Source: Desulfuromonadales bacterium
GTDB taxonomy: Bacteria; Desulfobacterota; Desulfuromonadia; Geobacterales; Pseudopelobacteraceae
Direction: 5' to 3'
DNA: 13,450 bases
Assembly: GCA_015688915.1 (NCBI GenBank)
Contig: JAATGX010000257.1
Span: 1-13,450, forward strand
Made by a program: the position numbers and the translations under genes. Below are positions 7,040 through 13,450 of this stretch, one piece after another (position 1 is the stretch's first letter; each line of letters begins with the position of its first letter). Under the pieces are notes generated by a model. The model was not told the DNA's origin and searched no databases. It saw nothing but the letters and a program-made list of their open reading frames with translations.

Positions 7040-7251
7040 CGCAGACGGGGGCTTCCGGCGAGTGGCTGCCATGCGGGCCGGTTCACCGTCAACGCCGCAA
7101 TCCAGGAACCTACTTACCAGATATTCCGCGGGAAGAGGTGTAACATCTTGGTCATTATTCGGTTACGTTGAAGTCTCACTGCACGCTGCTGTCGCTGCTG
7201 AAAGGGTTTGGTAGGAACTCGGGGAGGGAGAGCCGGGCATGACCGGGAACG

Positions 7252-8688
7252 TCATGTTCGGCTTGTTGATGGCATTGCTTTCTGGCGATGGGTGACGCAG
7301 GCTGCCACAAAGGCCGGCGCACTGCCGGCATTGCTGCCGAAATGCAGATGGATGTAGGAGGCCAGGCAATTGCGGTAGCGATATCCTTCCACCCCCAGTT
7401 CCCTCTCCTGCCTGGATACCCGGTAACAACGGTCAATATTTGCGGGCATCTCATTGATCTCGGAATAATGAAACTCATGGCCGCGCGCCGTGTCTCCGAC
7501 GTTCCCGACAATGGAATCGGCCAGAAAATCCACCCGTCGGTAACCCAGGGCCTTGCGCCTGGGCAACAGGCGCGCCCGTAGCGGAAAAATACCCACGAAA
7601 TCGAAAGCAGAGCCGTCCATCCCCTCCGTCAGGTAGATCAGGCCGCCGCATTCGGCGTAGACCGGCATGCCGCTCTCCACGGCAGCCCGAATGGCCGCTC
7701 TCATGGCGGTGTTGGCGCCCAGCCGTTCCGCGTACAGTTCGGGATATCCCCCCGGCAGGTAGATGCCTCCGATTCCCCGGGGCAGGACAGCGTCATCAAG
7801 CGGAGAAAAGGGGACGAGTTCCGCCCCCGCCTCCCGCAGCAGGCGCAGGTTGTCCTCGTACACAAAGCAGAAGGCGCTGTCCCGGGCCACGGCGATGGGG
7901 ACAGGCGACATCCCACCCGCCCCCCCTTTTGCAAAGGGGGGAGAAAGGCCCGCATCGGCATCCAGCCATGTCCCCCCCTTTGCAAAAGGGGGGCTAGGGG
8001 GGATTTGGAGCCCAGCCAGTCCATCCAGATCCAGATGCCGTTCCGCCATGGCCGCCAGCCGCTCCAGATATTCGGGGGGCAACGGGTTGTCCTCGGCCGT
8101 GACCAGCCCCAGGTGGCGCGAGGGGATCGCCAAGGATTCGTCCCGGGGGATACAGCCGAATACCGTCATGTCCGGGAGGGAATTGGCCATCGCCTGGCAC
8201 AGCAGTTCAGCATGGGCTTCACTCCCCACATTGTTGAAGATTACCCCGGCCAGCCGAACCAGGGGATCGTATCCGGCAAACCCCTTCACCAGGGCCGCCG
8301 CACTGGCCGCCATGCCGCGGGCGTTGACCACGAGCACCACCGGCGCCCCGGTGATGGCCGCCACCTGGGCGCTGCTCCCCTCCGTGGAAGAAGCCCCAAA
8401 GCCATCGAACAGCCCCATTACCCCTTCGATCACCGCCACGTCAGACCCTGCCGCGTGCCGACGGAAGGTGTCGCGAACGAACGCCTCGGGGCACATCCAG
8501 CCGTCCAGGTTGACGGAAGGACAGCCCGTGACCAGGCGGTGGTATCCGGGATCGATGAAGTCCGGCCCGCACTTGAAGGGGGCCACCGTCAGGCCGCGCC
8601 GCGCCAGAGCCGCCATGATAGCCAGGGATACGGTTGTCTTACCGCTGCCGCTCTGGGGCGCGGCTATCAGGAAGGCGCGTTCAGTCAC
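7252..8688 (-). CDS. cbiA: Cobyrinate a,c-diamide synthase (CbiA/CobB type)
   Basis: This enzyme makes cobyrinate a,c-diamide by ATP-dependent amidation of the a and c side chains, using glutamine, in cobalamin synthesis. The protein has 478 residues. The N-terminal dethiobiotin-synthetase-like ATPase domain (1-195) has P-loop APQSGSGKTT (K17), the family segment FKCGPDFIDPGYH (39-50) and EGVMGLFDG (88-96). The C-terminal class I glutamine amidotransferase-like domain (about 263-455) has nucleophile Cys347 in AECGG and His447 in YIHLHFGSN. The start is a GTG at 8688 that overlaps the tonB-like stop (GTGA), so translation is probably coupled. The interdomain linker holds an extra segment, residues about 228-260, encoded by two inverted palindromic repeats. 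No other cobalamin gene is in the window. Whether it acts on cobyrinate or hydrogenobyrinate cannot be fixed from sequence alone; cbiA (anaerobic route) fits the inferred host. Confidence 0.93.
   Translation of the reverse strand: MTERAFLIAAPQSGSGKTTVSLAIMAALARRGLTVAPFKCGPDFIDPGYHRLVTGCPSVNLDGWMCPEAFVRDTFRRHAAGSDVAVIEGVMGLFDGFGASSTEGSSAQVAAITGAPVVLVVNARGMAASAAALVKGFAGYDPLVRLAGVIFNNVGSEAHAELLCQAMANSLPDMTVFGCIPRDESLAIPSRHLGLVTAEDNPLPPEYLERLAAMAERHLDLDGLAGLQIPPSPPFAKGGTWLDADAGLSPPFAKGGAGGMSPVPIAVARDSAFCFVYEDNLRLLREAGAELVPFSPLDDAVLPRGIGGIYLPGGYPELYAERLGANTAMRAAIRAAVESGMPVYAECGGLIYLTEGMDGSAFDFVGIFPLRARLLPRRKALGYRRVDFLADSIVGNVGDTARGHEFHYSEINEMPANIDRCYRVSRQERELGVEGYRYRNCLASYIHLHFGSNAGSAPAFVAACVTHRQKAMPSTSRT
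7909..7945. repeat. Palindromic repeat copy 1 in the cbiA linker
   Basis: The core CCCCCCTTTTGCAAAGGGGGG (7921-7941, nearly a perfect palindrome) is flanked on the left by a C-rich arm beginning ATCCCACCC. In the cbiA frame it encodes SPPFAKGGAGG. It is the inverted partner of the copy at 7970-8006. From general knowledge, C/G-run hairpins of this type are common dispersed intergenic repeats in several bacterial groups. Confidence 0.8.
7970..8006. repeat. Palindromic repeat copy 2 in the cbiA linker, inverted
   Basis: The core CCCCCCTTTGCAAAAGGGGGG (7973-7993) is the exact reverse complement of the copy 1 core. The G-rich arm GGGCTAGGGGGGATTT is the inverted counterpart of copy 1's left arm. 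The two copies therefore lie in opposite orientation 31 bases apart. Because the unit is almost self-complementary, both orientations encode the peptide PPFAKGG in the cbiA frame. Confidence 0.8.
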
Positions 8689-9512
8689 CGCAGCGCCCTC
8701 CGCGTCCCGCCGTACTGAAAAAACGCGATCAGGTTGAACTCATCCTTGTCGTATCCCTTGGGAAAAGCGCCCACCGGGCCGACCTCCTTCAGGGTGCGCA
8801 GCACCTCGTCATCCAGGATCCTGCTGCCGGAGGTCTCCAGCAGTTGCACATGCACGATCTCTCCCCGGCGATTGAAAGTGATCTTGACCGGCGTAATCCC
8901 CTCGATACCCCTGTTGGCCGCCTCGGCCGGATAGCGCCAGACACCGTAGACAGACGTCTCGAATCGTCTCAGGAATGAGCCGAACTGGATGTCGTCGCTG
9001 TTGAGAAAACGCGTGTCCCCTTCGTCGACGTCCTTTTCGAACTTGCGCCGGTAGGTGTCTTCCAGCTTGGCCATGCGGTTGGCGCCCGGAAGGAGATTTG
9101 GCGGGGCTTGTTGTTGAGCGGCCTGCTGTCGCGGCCTCAGCAGGCTCGATATCGATGATCCCGACGGCACCGGAGGGGTGCTCTCGCGGGGTGCCGTCCT
9201 GCCCGCTACCGGCGGTTGGGGCCTGGCTGACGGGCGGGGAACAGCCGGGGCAACTTCGTGGGGGCTTGCGCCGCGCGGCGCCATCTCCCGTTCCACCCTT
9301 GTGCGCTGCTCCGAGAAACGTTTCACCTCCTGCTGTCGGGGCGGCTGCGGCTTCAACGCGGGCACCTGTTGCAGGTCGACGAATACCGGTTCCTTGGGTG
9401 GCGGCTGTTTGGTTTCGGGCAGGTAATACAGCAGGGCAAACACGCCCAGATGGATCAGCAGCGAAAGGCACAGCAGGTAGAGAAACGATTTTTCAATATA
9501 TTTGTCTGACAT
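8685..9512 (-). CDS. TonB-family energy transducer
   Basis: TonB proteins link the proton motive force, through ExbB/ExbD in the inner membrane, to outer-membrane receptors that import iron complexes, cobalamin and similar substrates. This 275-residue protein has a short cytoplasmic start and one membrane segment (about 9-31) containing the S-x3-H pattern seen in TonB (S17, H21). A proline- and charge-rich periplasmic spacer follows (about 35-145). The C-terminal TonB domain (about 185-270) shows VYGVWRYPAEAANRGIEG and VKITFNRRGEIVHVQLLETSGSRILDDEVL in sequence. No exbB, exbD or receptor gene is in the window, so its partners are elsewhere. No clear ribosome site precedes the ATG, and no later Met would preserve the membrane segment. 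Its stop overlaps the GTG of the cobyrinate diamide synthase, which makes cobalamin uptake an attractive but unproven role. Confidence 0.88.
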   Translation of the reverse strand: MSDKYIEKSFLYLLCLSLLIHLGVFALLYYLPETKQPPPKEPVFVDLQQVPALKPQPPRQQEVKRFSEQRTRVEREMAPRGASPHEVAPAVPRPSARPQPPVAGRTAPRESTPPVPSGSSISSLLRPRQQAAQQQAPPNLLPGANRMAKLEDTYRRKFEKDVDEGDTRFLNSDDIQFGSFLRRFETSVYGVWRYPAEAANRGIEGITPVKITFNRRGEIVHVQLLETSGSRILDDEVLRTLKEVGPVGAFPKGYDKDEFNLIAFFQYGGTRRALR

Positions 9513-9584
9513 TATAACCGTAGGGTTCGAAGTTCGGGTTCGGAGTTTTGAGCGGGCCCAAAAAACCGATAGCCCGGAATGATG

Positions 9585-10433
9585 TTAGCCCGGCGCTGAA
9601 ACGGACGTGAAGCTCCGGTCGTATGCCTGCACCTGCTCGTCGACCGGCTTCCAGGTTTCCTTGCGGAGAAACGCCATGATCTCCAGCAAACTTTCAAATA
9701 TGATGCGCTCTCCCTTGGGAAATTCGGCCGGATTCAGCTCCAGGGTCACCGTATCCCGGTAGTCGGTGTTGCGCAGGTGATTCAGGAAGCGGGTCAGGGG
9801 CAGGATGCCGCGCCCAGGCAGCAAATGCTCCCGCCCATGGCCGTAATCGGAGAAATGGATATTCCTGATGCGGCCGCTCTCATAACAGAGGTAGAAGTCA
9901 TTGATGAAATTGGTCTTGCCCGATCCCATATGGGTGCAGTCAAAGGTCATGAACAGGTTGTGTTCATTGATGAATTCAATCATGCGCTGCGTGTGGGAGA
10001 GAATGTGCGGGTTGATCTTCATCTTCCCCACCCAGGGCATGTTTTCGATGGTGACGACCACCCGGCCACCCAGCCCGACCTCCTTCTGGAAATCGCGTAC
10101 GCTGTAGAGCCAGCGCAGAAAGCCGATCTCAAGCCCCATCCAGGAGGGGGGGTGGAAATTGACCAATGGGATGCCACACTCCGCCGCCAGGGCAACGCAA
10201 CGCTTGAGGGAATCCACCGGACCGCCCCAGCCGTCCAGCGGCATGAACGGGGCATGGATGGAGTGGATCGTGGTGATTTCCTGCAGGGACGCGATCAGTT
10301 TAACCGGGTTTACCCTCTGAAAATCCTGGTTTATGATCAATTCGACTCGGTCGAAACCGACCTCGGCGGCGAGCTCGAATGCGCGCTGCAACGGCAGGGT
10401 GAAAAGCGTGCCGGTCGACAGGGAGATCAGCAT
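9585..10433 (-). CDS. Sugar phosphate isomerase/epimerase-like TIM-barrel protein
   Basis: This 282-residue protein belongs to the xylose-isomerase-like TIM-barrel (AP endonuclease 2) superfamily, which includes sugar epimerases, isomerases, dehydratases and endonuclease IV. Likely metal ligands sit at the ends of successive strands: E130 in VVVTIENMPW, D165 in FMTFDCTHMG, H193 in IRNIHFSDYGHG and E232 in VTLELNPAEF. H60 and H94 are also in typical positions. The overall pattern favours a sugar or polyol enzyme over a DNA repair enzyme, but the substrate is unknown. The ATG at 10433 was chosen over an in-frame ATG at 10451 because GGGAGGAG lies eight bases before it and the protein then begins MLISLSTGTL, as family members do. 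It overlaps the DUF294-like gene by seven bases, so it belongs to the symporter operon. Confidence 0.85.
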   Translation of the reverse strand: MLISLSTGTLFTLPLQRAFELAAEVGFDRVELIINQDFQRVNPVKLIASLQEITTIHSIHAPFMPLDGWGGPVDSLKRCVALAAECGIPLVNFHPPSWMGLEIGFLRWLYSVRDFQKEVGLGGRVVVTIENMPWVGKMKINPHILSHTQRMIEFINEHNLFMTFDCTHMGSGKTNFINDFYLCYESGRIRNIHFSDYGHGREHLLPGRGILPLTRFLNHLRNTDYRDTVTLELNPAEFPKGERIIFESLLEIMAFLRKETWKPVDEQVQAYDRSFTSVSAPG

Positions 10434-11662
10434 GCGGCCTGCTCCTCCCATGCGCTGAAAGTGATGGCCACATGCCGCTGAAGGATGGCAACTATTTCGA
10501 GCGCCTCCCGGAGGCGTTCCATGTCGGCGTCCGGTAGCGTTTCGGGGACGAGGTAGAGCGATGCCTGATCGTCCCAGTTCGGGAACAGGTCCCGTTCGCG
10601 GGCCAGCCGCAGTTCGTTCAGGGTATGCCAGGCCTCCAGCAGCCGCTCCGCCTGCTCAACGTTCAGTTTCCTGCGTGCCAGCAATTCTCGGATACGCTGG
10701 GGGGTCCCGACGGCGGTTCCCCCCGTGATCAGAGAGAGTGCCGTGACCGATGCAGTCAGGGGGAGCAGGGCATGATCCAGCAGGGCGAACCGGCCGCGAT
10801 AAGGACCGCTCCGCTCCAGGCGCAGTCCGCCCATGACGCCGAGGCCATTGGAAAGCCCCAGGATCCGTGTCACCAGGAAGGCCAGGGTAGCGGGACTATT
10901 CCGCAGCAGCGACAGACAAAGAGCGCCGAACTCGCCCGCCAACCCCTCGGCGGCAAGAAGTGCGGTTTGGTCGGCCAGACGGAGCAGATCTATCAAATCC
11001 ACCGACGCACCCTCTTCCAACTCGTCCGCGAGACGTTGCCGCCATTGGACCAGGGTGCCGCACCAGCCCGGATTGCGGGGTGTTATGGCAGTATCCGGAT
11101 GCAACCCGACAGACTCGAAGAACTCATGCAGGGCTTGGCCCAATCCGTCCGGCATGGGACCCGCCTCGTCATGGACCAGTACCAGTTGCAGTCGGCAGTA
11201 CGGTGAAAACTCGTGACGGCCGGCCGGTCCCAAGGTAATCAGCGCCGAGAGCGGGGTGGTGTCGTTGGCAAGGCCCGGCACCGTCATGGCGAAGTCAACC
11301 GCTCTCCTGGCCACAACCGCGAGAAATGCCTCGCTGATCCGGTAGAAGGCAGGGGCCGAGCGATGCCGGGCAAACAGGGCATAGCAGGCGCCGTAGAACT
11401 CGCGTATCACGTCTCCGAGACGGGCGGGTTCAGTGGTGGTCGCGGCCTCCTCCATCAGGAGCCTGATACCGGCCAGGGCGGCATCGTGACCATGGGCACG
11501 CCGCTCCAGCTCCTCCCCCACGTCCCGGAAAAGGGTTTCGGCCTGTGCGGAGGTCAGGGTGGCGGTCTTGTCGAGCAGCGCCCGGCGGAACGTCACCCCG
11601 AAATCCGCGGCCGGCCGCCAGGCGTTGATATCACTCCCCTTGGACGAAATGACGATCGGCAT
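10427..11662 (-). CDS. DUF294-type nucleotidyltransferase-like protein with degenerate active site
   Basis: This 411-residue protein resembles the putative signal-transduction nucleotidyltransferases (DUF294 plus DUF294_C) often encoded next to acetate-type sodium:solute symporters and related to the GlnD nucleotidyltransferase fold. Residues 1-135 are helical. The nucleotidyltransferase core begins at about 140 with LITLGPAGRHEF. PRNPGWCGTLVQWRQR (195-210) matches a conserved family block. The C-terminal domain (about 265-395) includes LSNGLGVMGGLRLE and a final helix HTLNELRLARERD. Two things are odd. The usual N-terminal CBS or cyclic-nucleotide domains are absent. The GS-x-GR-x-E...D-x-D active site reads GPAGRHE followed by RLQ where the two metal-binding Asp residues should be (about 157-159). 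It is therefore probably a catalytically inactive regulatory relative. It shares one base with the symporter stop (TAATG) and has GGAGG five bases upstream. Confidence 0.82.
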   Translation of the reverse strand: MPIVISSKGSDINAWRPAADFGVTFRRALLDKTATLTSAQAETLFRDVGEELERRAHGHDAALAGIRLLMEEAATTTEPARLGDVIREFYGACYALFARHRSAPAFYRISEAFLAVVARRAVDFAMTVPGLANDTTPLSALITLGPAGRHEFSPYCRLQLVLVHDEAGPMPDGLGQALHEFFESVGLHPDTAITPRNPGWCGTLVQWRQRLADELEEGASVDLIDLLRLADQTALLAAEGLAGEFGALCLSLLRNSPATLAFLVTRILGLSNGLGVMGGLRLERSGPYRGRFALLDHALLPLTASVTALSLITGGTAVGTPQRIRELLARRKLNVEQAERLLEAWHTLNELRLARERDLFPNWDDQASLYLVPETLPDADMERLREALEIVAILQRHVAITFSAWEEQAAC

Positions 11663-13194
11663 TATTCCTCCGGACAGTCATGCACATCGCGGCTCAAAAA
11701 GGAACGAATCCTCTTCGACGGAGGGGTGGTCACGAGCGAAACCGCGATCATCACGGCGATCACCACCGGCGCGCCGAGAAAGGCGGAGGAGGTGACGGGA
11801 AACAGGTGGGACAGGAGCGGCGCGGAATTGCCCGCTGCGACCGGGGCAAAGGTGATCGCCACCCCGGTCAGCATGCCGCTGATCGCCCCGGCGGCATTGG
11901 CCCGGCCCCACCAGATCCCCAGCAGGAAGGCCGGAAAGATGGTGTTGCCGGCCAGGGCAAAGGCCAGGGCCGCGATCTCGGCGATCATCATGTCGGTGGG
12001 GCGCAGGGACAACGCCAGCGCCGCCAGGGACAGCACCAGGAAAAATCCCTTGGCCGCATAGACCTTGTCCGTCTCCGAAGCGTTCGGTCGGATCAGGCGG
12101 GGATAGATATCGTAGGAGAACGAGGCCGAACCGGTCAGCATCAACCCGGCCACCGTGGAGAATGCCGCACTCATCCCGCCGGCCACCAGCAGGCCGGTCA
12201 CCCACGGGGGCAGGCCGCCGTTGCGGGCAGCCGAAAGGACTACCATGTCGGCGGATGCCAGGTCGGCGGAGTTGAAGGGAATACCGCCCCGCGCCTCGAA
12301 CAGGCGCGCCAGCACGCCATATGCCGGTGCCGACCAGTAGATGAGGGCGATGAAAAACAGCCCCCACACCACCCCCCAGCGGGCGTCACGGATGCCGGGC
12401 ACCATGTAGAAACGCGAGAGCACATGGGGCAGGCCGGCCGTGCCGAACATGAGGGAAAAACAGAGGGCAAACCAGGCAAAGGGGGAGTAGCCGGCAAACG
12501 GCTGGGACCAGGCAAAGCCGAACTGCTGCTGCAGTTCACTGATGGCCGCGCCGTAGCCGAACTGGGGCAGGAGCCAGAAATAGCCCAGCTTGCGGGTCAA
12601 CAGCATCAGCGGCAGGATAAAAGTGGTGATCAGCACGAAGTAGTGCAGTTTCTGGTTGCGGGCCACCCCCATGGTGCCGGAGACGACCACGAAGCTGACC
12701 ACCAGCGAGGCGCCGATGATCACCGCCGGGGTGTAGGCGATGCCGAACAACCATGACACCATCAGGGCGATGCCGCGAAACTGGGCCACGCTGTAGATGA
12801 CGGCAATAACGATGGCAATGACCGCCGCCAGGGTACGGGCCACCTCCGATTCGTAGCGGAAACCGACAAAGTCCGGGGCGGTGTATTTGCCGAAGCGGCG
12901 GATCTGGGTGGCCATCAGCACCAGGAGCAGCACGTACCCGCCGGTCCACCCCACCACGTAGGCCATGGCGAAGTATCCCCTGAGATAGAACATCCCCGCC
13001 AACCCCAGGAAGCTGGCGGCGCTCATCCAGTTGCTGGCAATGGCCGCCCCGATGCCCATCCGGCCGGTATATCCCCCGCCGAAACCGTATTCGGAAGCCT
13101 GCCTGCTTCTGGTGCGCATGCCCGAGAGGATGAACAGGGCGAACAGCCCGACCACCATGGCGAGAGGGAGCAGGTGTACCGCGGGCGCGTCCAT
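11662..13194 (-). CDS. Sodium:solute symporter, large subunit (acetate-permease-like)
   Basis: This is an integral inner-membrane transporter of the SSS family, about 510 residues with around 13 hydrophobic helices. The segment GAAIASNWMSAASFLGLAGM and the following GRYTAPDF-like stretch (RRFGKYTAPDFVGFRY) match the ActP-like cation/acetate symporter branch. The later GGMSAAFSTVAGLMLTGSASFSYDIY block is the conserved core around the sodium site. I placed the start at 13194 (MDAPAVHLLPLAM) because GGGGAG lies about nine bases upstream and the first helix follows directly. A longer frame opening at 13263 would add a non-hydrophobic tail overlapping the upstream gene. A small subunit gene ends one base before this start, which is typical of two-component SSS transporters. 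The substrate is probably a short organic acid, but this is inferred from family. Confidence 0.93.
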   Translation of the reverse strand: MDAPAVHLLPLAMVVGLFALFILSGMRTRSRQASEYGFGGGYTGRMGIGAAIASNWMSAASFLGLAGMFYLRGYFAMAYVVGWTGGYVLLLVLMATQIRRFGKYTAPDFVGFRYESEVARTLAAVIAIVIAVIYSVAQFRGIALMVSWLFGIAYTPAVIIGASLVVSFVVVSGTMGVARNQKLHYFVLITTFILPLMLLTRKLGYFWLLPQFGYGAAISELQQQFGFAWSQPFAGYSPFAWFALCFSLMFGTAGLPHVLSRFYMVPGIRDARWGVVWGLFFIALIYWSAPAYGVLARLFEARGGIPFNSADLASADMVVLSAARNGGLPPWVTGLLVAGGMSAAFSTVAGLMLTGSASFSYDIYPRLIRPNASETDKVYAAKGFFLVLSLAALALSLRPTDMMIAEIAALAFALAGNTIFPAFLLGIWWGRANAAGAISGMLTGVAITFAPVAAGNSAPLLSHLFPVTSSAFLGAPVVIAVMIAVSLVTTPPSKRIRSFLSRDVHDCPEE

Positions 13195-13195
13195 G

Positions 13196-13450
13196 CTATT
13201 TCTCCCCGTTCGGGACGGTGCGTATCCGGAAACGCATGCTGCCGTCCAGATCCCGCGAGGCATGCCGGTCCATCCAGATATTGAACAGCACGCACAGGAT
13301 AATGAACCAGAGCGGCAGATACTGCCCGGTCAGCCAGAAGGGGATCGGCAGGTTGAAAAAGGTCCAGTGGGGCAGCAGGCCGGCCTGTTTTAAGTCGGCG
13401 ATCCGGGCGGGATACTCGCCGTTGTGCAAGCACCGCCACGCTTGAATGGC
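13196..13450 (-). CDS. Sodium:solute symporter small subunit (DUF4212-like), C-terminal part
   Basis: The frame is open to the right edge of the window, so the start is missing. A TTG at 13429 could begin translation, but it is more likely internal. The visible 84 residues contain a polar stretch (about 30 residues), then FFNLPIPFWLTGQ and a hydrophobic helix YLPLWFIILCVLFNIWMDR, then a short basic cytoplasmic tail. The FF-x-P-x-FW pattern before the last helix and the NxxMDR end fit the small subunit that accompanies ActP-like symporters (DUF4212 type). The polar stretch upstream suggests a version with an extended extracytoplasmic region. It ends one base before the large subunit start (TAGCATG). 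Confidence 0.65.
   Translation of the reverse strand, partial: AIQAWRCLHNGEYPARIADLKQAGLLPHWTFFNLPIPFWLTGQYLPLWFIILCVLFNIWMDRHASRDLDGSMRFRIRTVPNGEK

Noticed and set aside
7909..8006. Possible CRISPR-like or two-unit spacer array
   Set aside because: There are only two units, inverted relative to each other, and they lie inside an intact gene. This is a paired palindromic repeat, not a CRISPR array.
7763..8737. 324-residue open frame on the plus strand opposite cbiA
   Set aside because: It is Ser/Arg/Pro-rich without any domain, while the minus-strand frame has the P-loop and glutamine-amidotransferase motifs.
9507..9513. TATAAT on the minus strand overlapping the tonB-like start codon
   Set aside because: No matching -35 box lies 16-18 bases upstream, and a start site there would remove the membrane segment from the transcript.
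9513..9584. Cobalamin riboswitch upstream of the tonB-cbiA pair
   Set aside because: The spacer is only 72 bases, too short for a cobalamin riboswitch, and no B12-box-like core was seen.
9570..9593. Direct repeat TAGCCCGG twice and a weak CCG...CGG hairpin before TTTTTT after the isomerase gene
   Set aside because: The stem has only three strong pairs, so it does not stand as a terminator. The short direct repeat may be chance.
13195..13263. Longer N-terminus for the symporter from 13263
   Set aside because: The extra residues are not hydrophobic and overlap the upstream small-subunit gene. A good ribosome site supports 13194.

Overview
The window looks like ordinary chromosomal sequence from a GC-rich Desulfuromonadia (Geobacter/Pelobacter-like) bacterium. 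This is inferred from protein character (a PolI ending NWSEAH, the symporter-linked DUF294 protein) and from the kinds of short dispersed repeats present. It is not proven by any marker gene. No tRNA, rRNA, CRISPR array, phage gene or insertion sequence was seen.

Left part (1-1680): a universal stress protein (minus strand) and an IclR-type regulator (plus strand) diverge from a 234-bp AT-rich spacer. Two good sigma70-type promoters there point in opposite directions and share almost the same -35 bases. A small palindromic element, a plausible operator, lies between the iclR promoter and its start codon. A clear intrinsic terminator follows iclR. A degenerate dispersed repeat lies downstream of the stress-protein gene.

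Middle left (1688-5490): a promoter drives a compact replication/repair operon: a small DUF4177-like protein, DNA polymerase I (polA, ATGA overlap) and recO. It ends in a 9-bp perfect hairpin shared with the convergent Tat/lipoprotein metallophosphoesterase gene, with both stop codons inside the stem.

Right part (minus strand, 13450 down to 7252): a tightly packed run begins beyond the right edge. It holds a symporter small subunit (partial), a sodium:solute symporter, a DUF294-type nucleotidyltransferase-like protein with a degenerate active site, and a sugar-phosphate-isomerase-like TIM barrel, with junctions of 1-7 bases. After a 72-bp gap come a TonB-type energy transducer and cobyrinate a,c-diamide synthase, coupled by a GTGA overlap. 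The first block is probably a regulated uptake system with a catabolic or sensory partner. The second pairs outer-membrane energisation with corrinoid synthesis.

The most unusual aspect is that two housekeeping enzymes, PolI and cobyrinate diamide synthase, each carry an in-frame insertion made of palindromic repeat DNA. The two repeat families differ. One insertion lies in a loop of the PolI proofreading domain and the other in the interdomain linker of CbiA/CobB. I did not find a convincing wholly new multi-gene system. The inactivated nucleotidyltransferase in the symporter operon is the closest candidate for undescribed biology.
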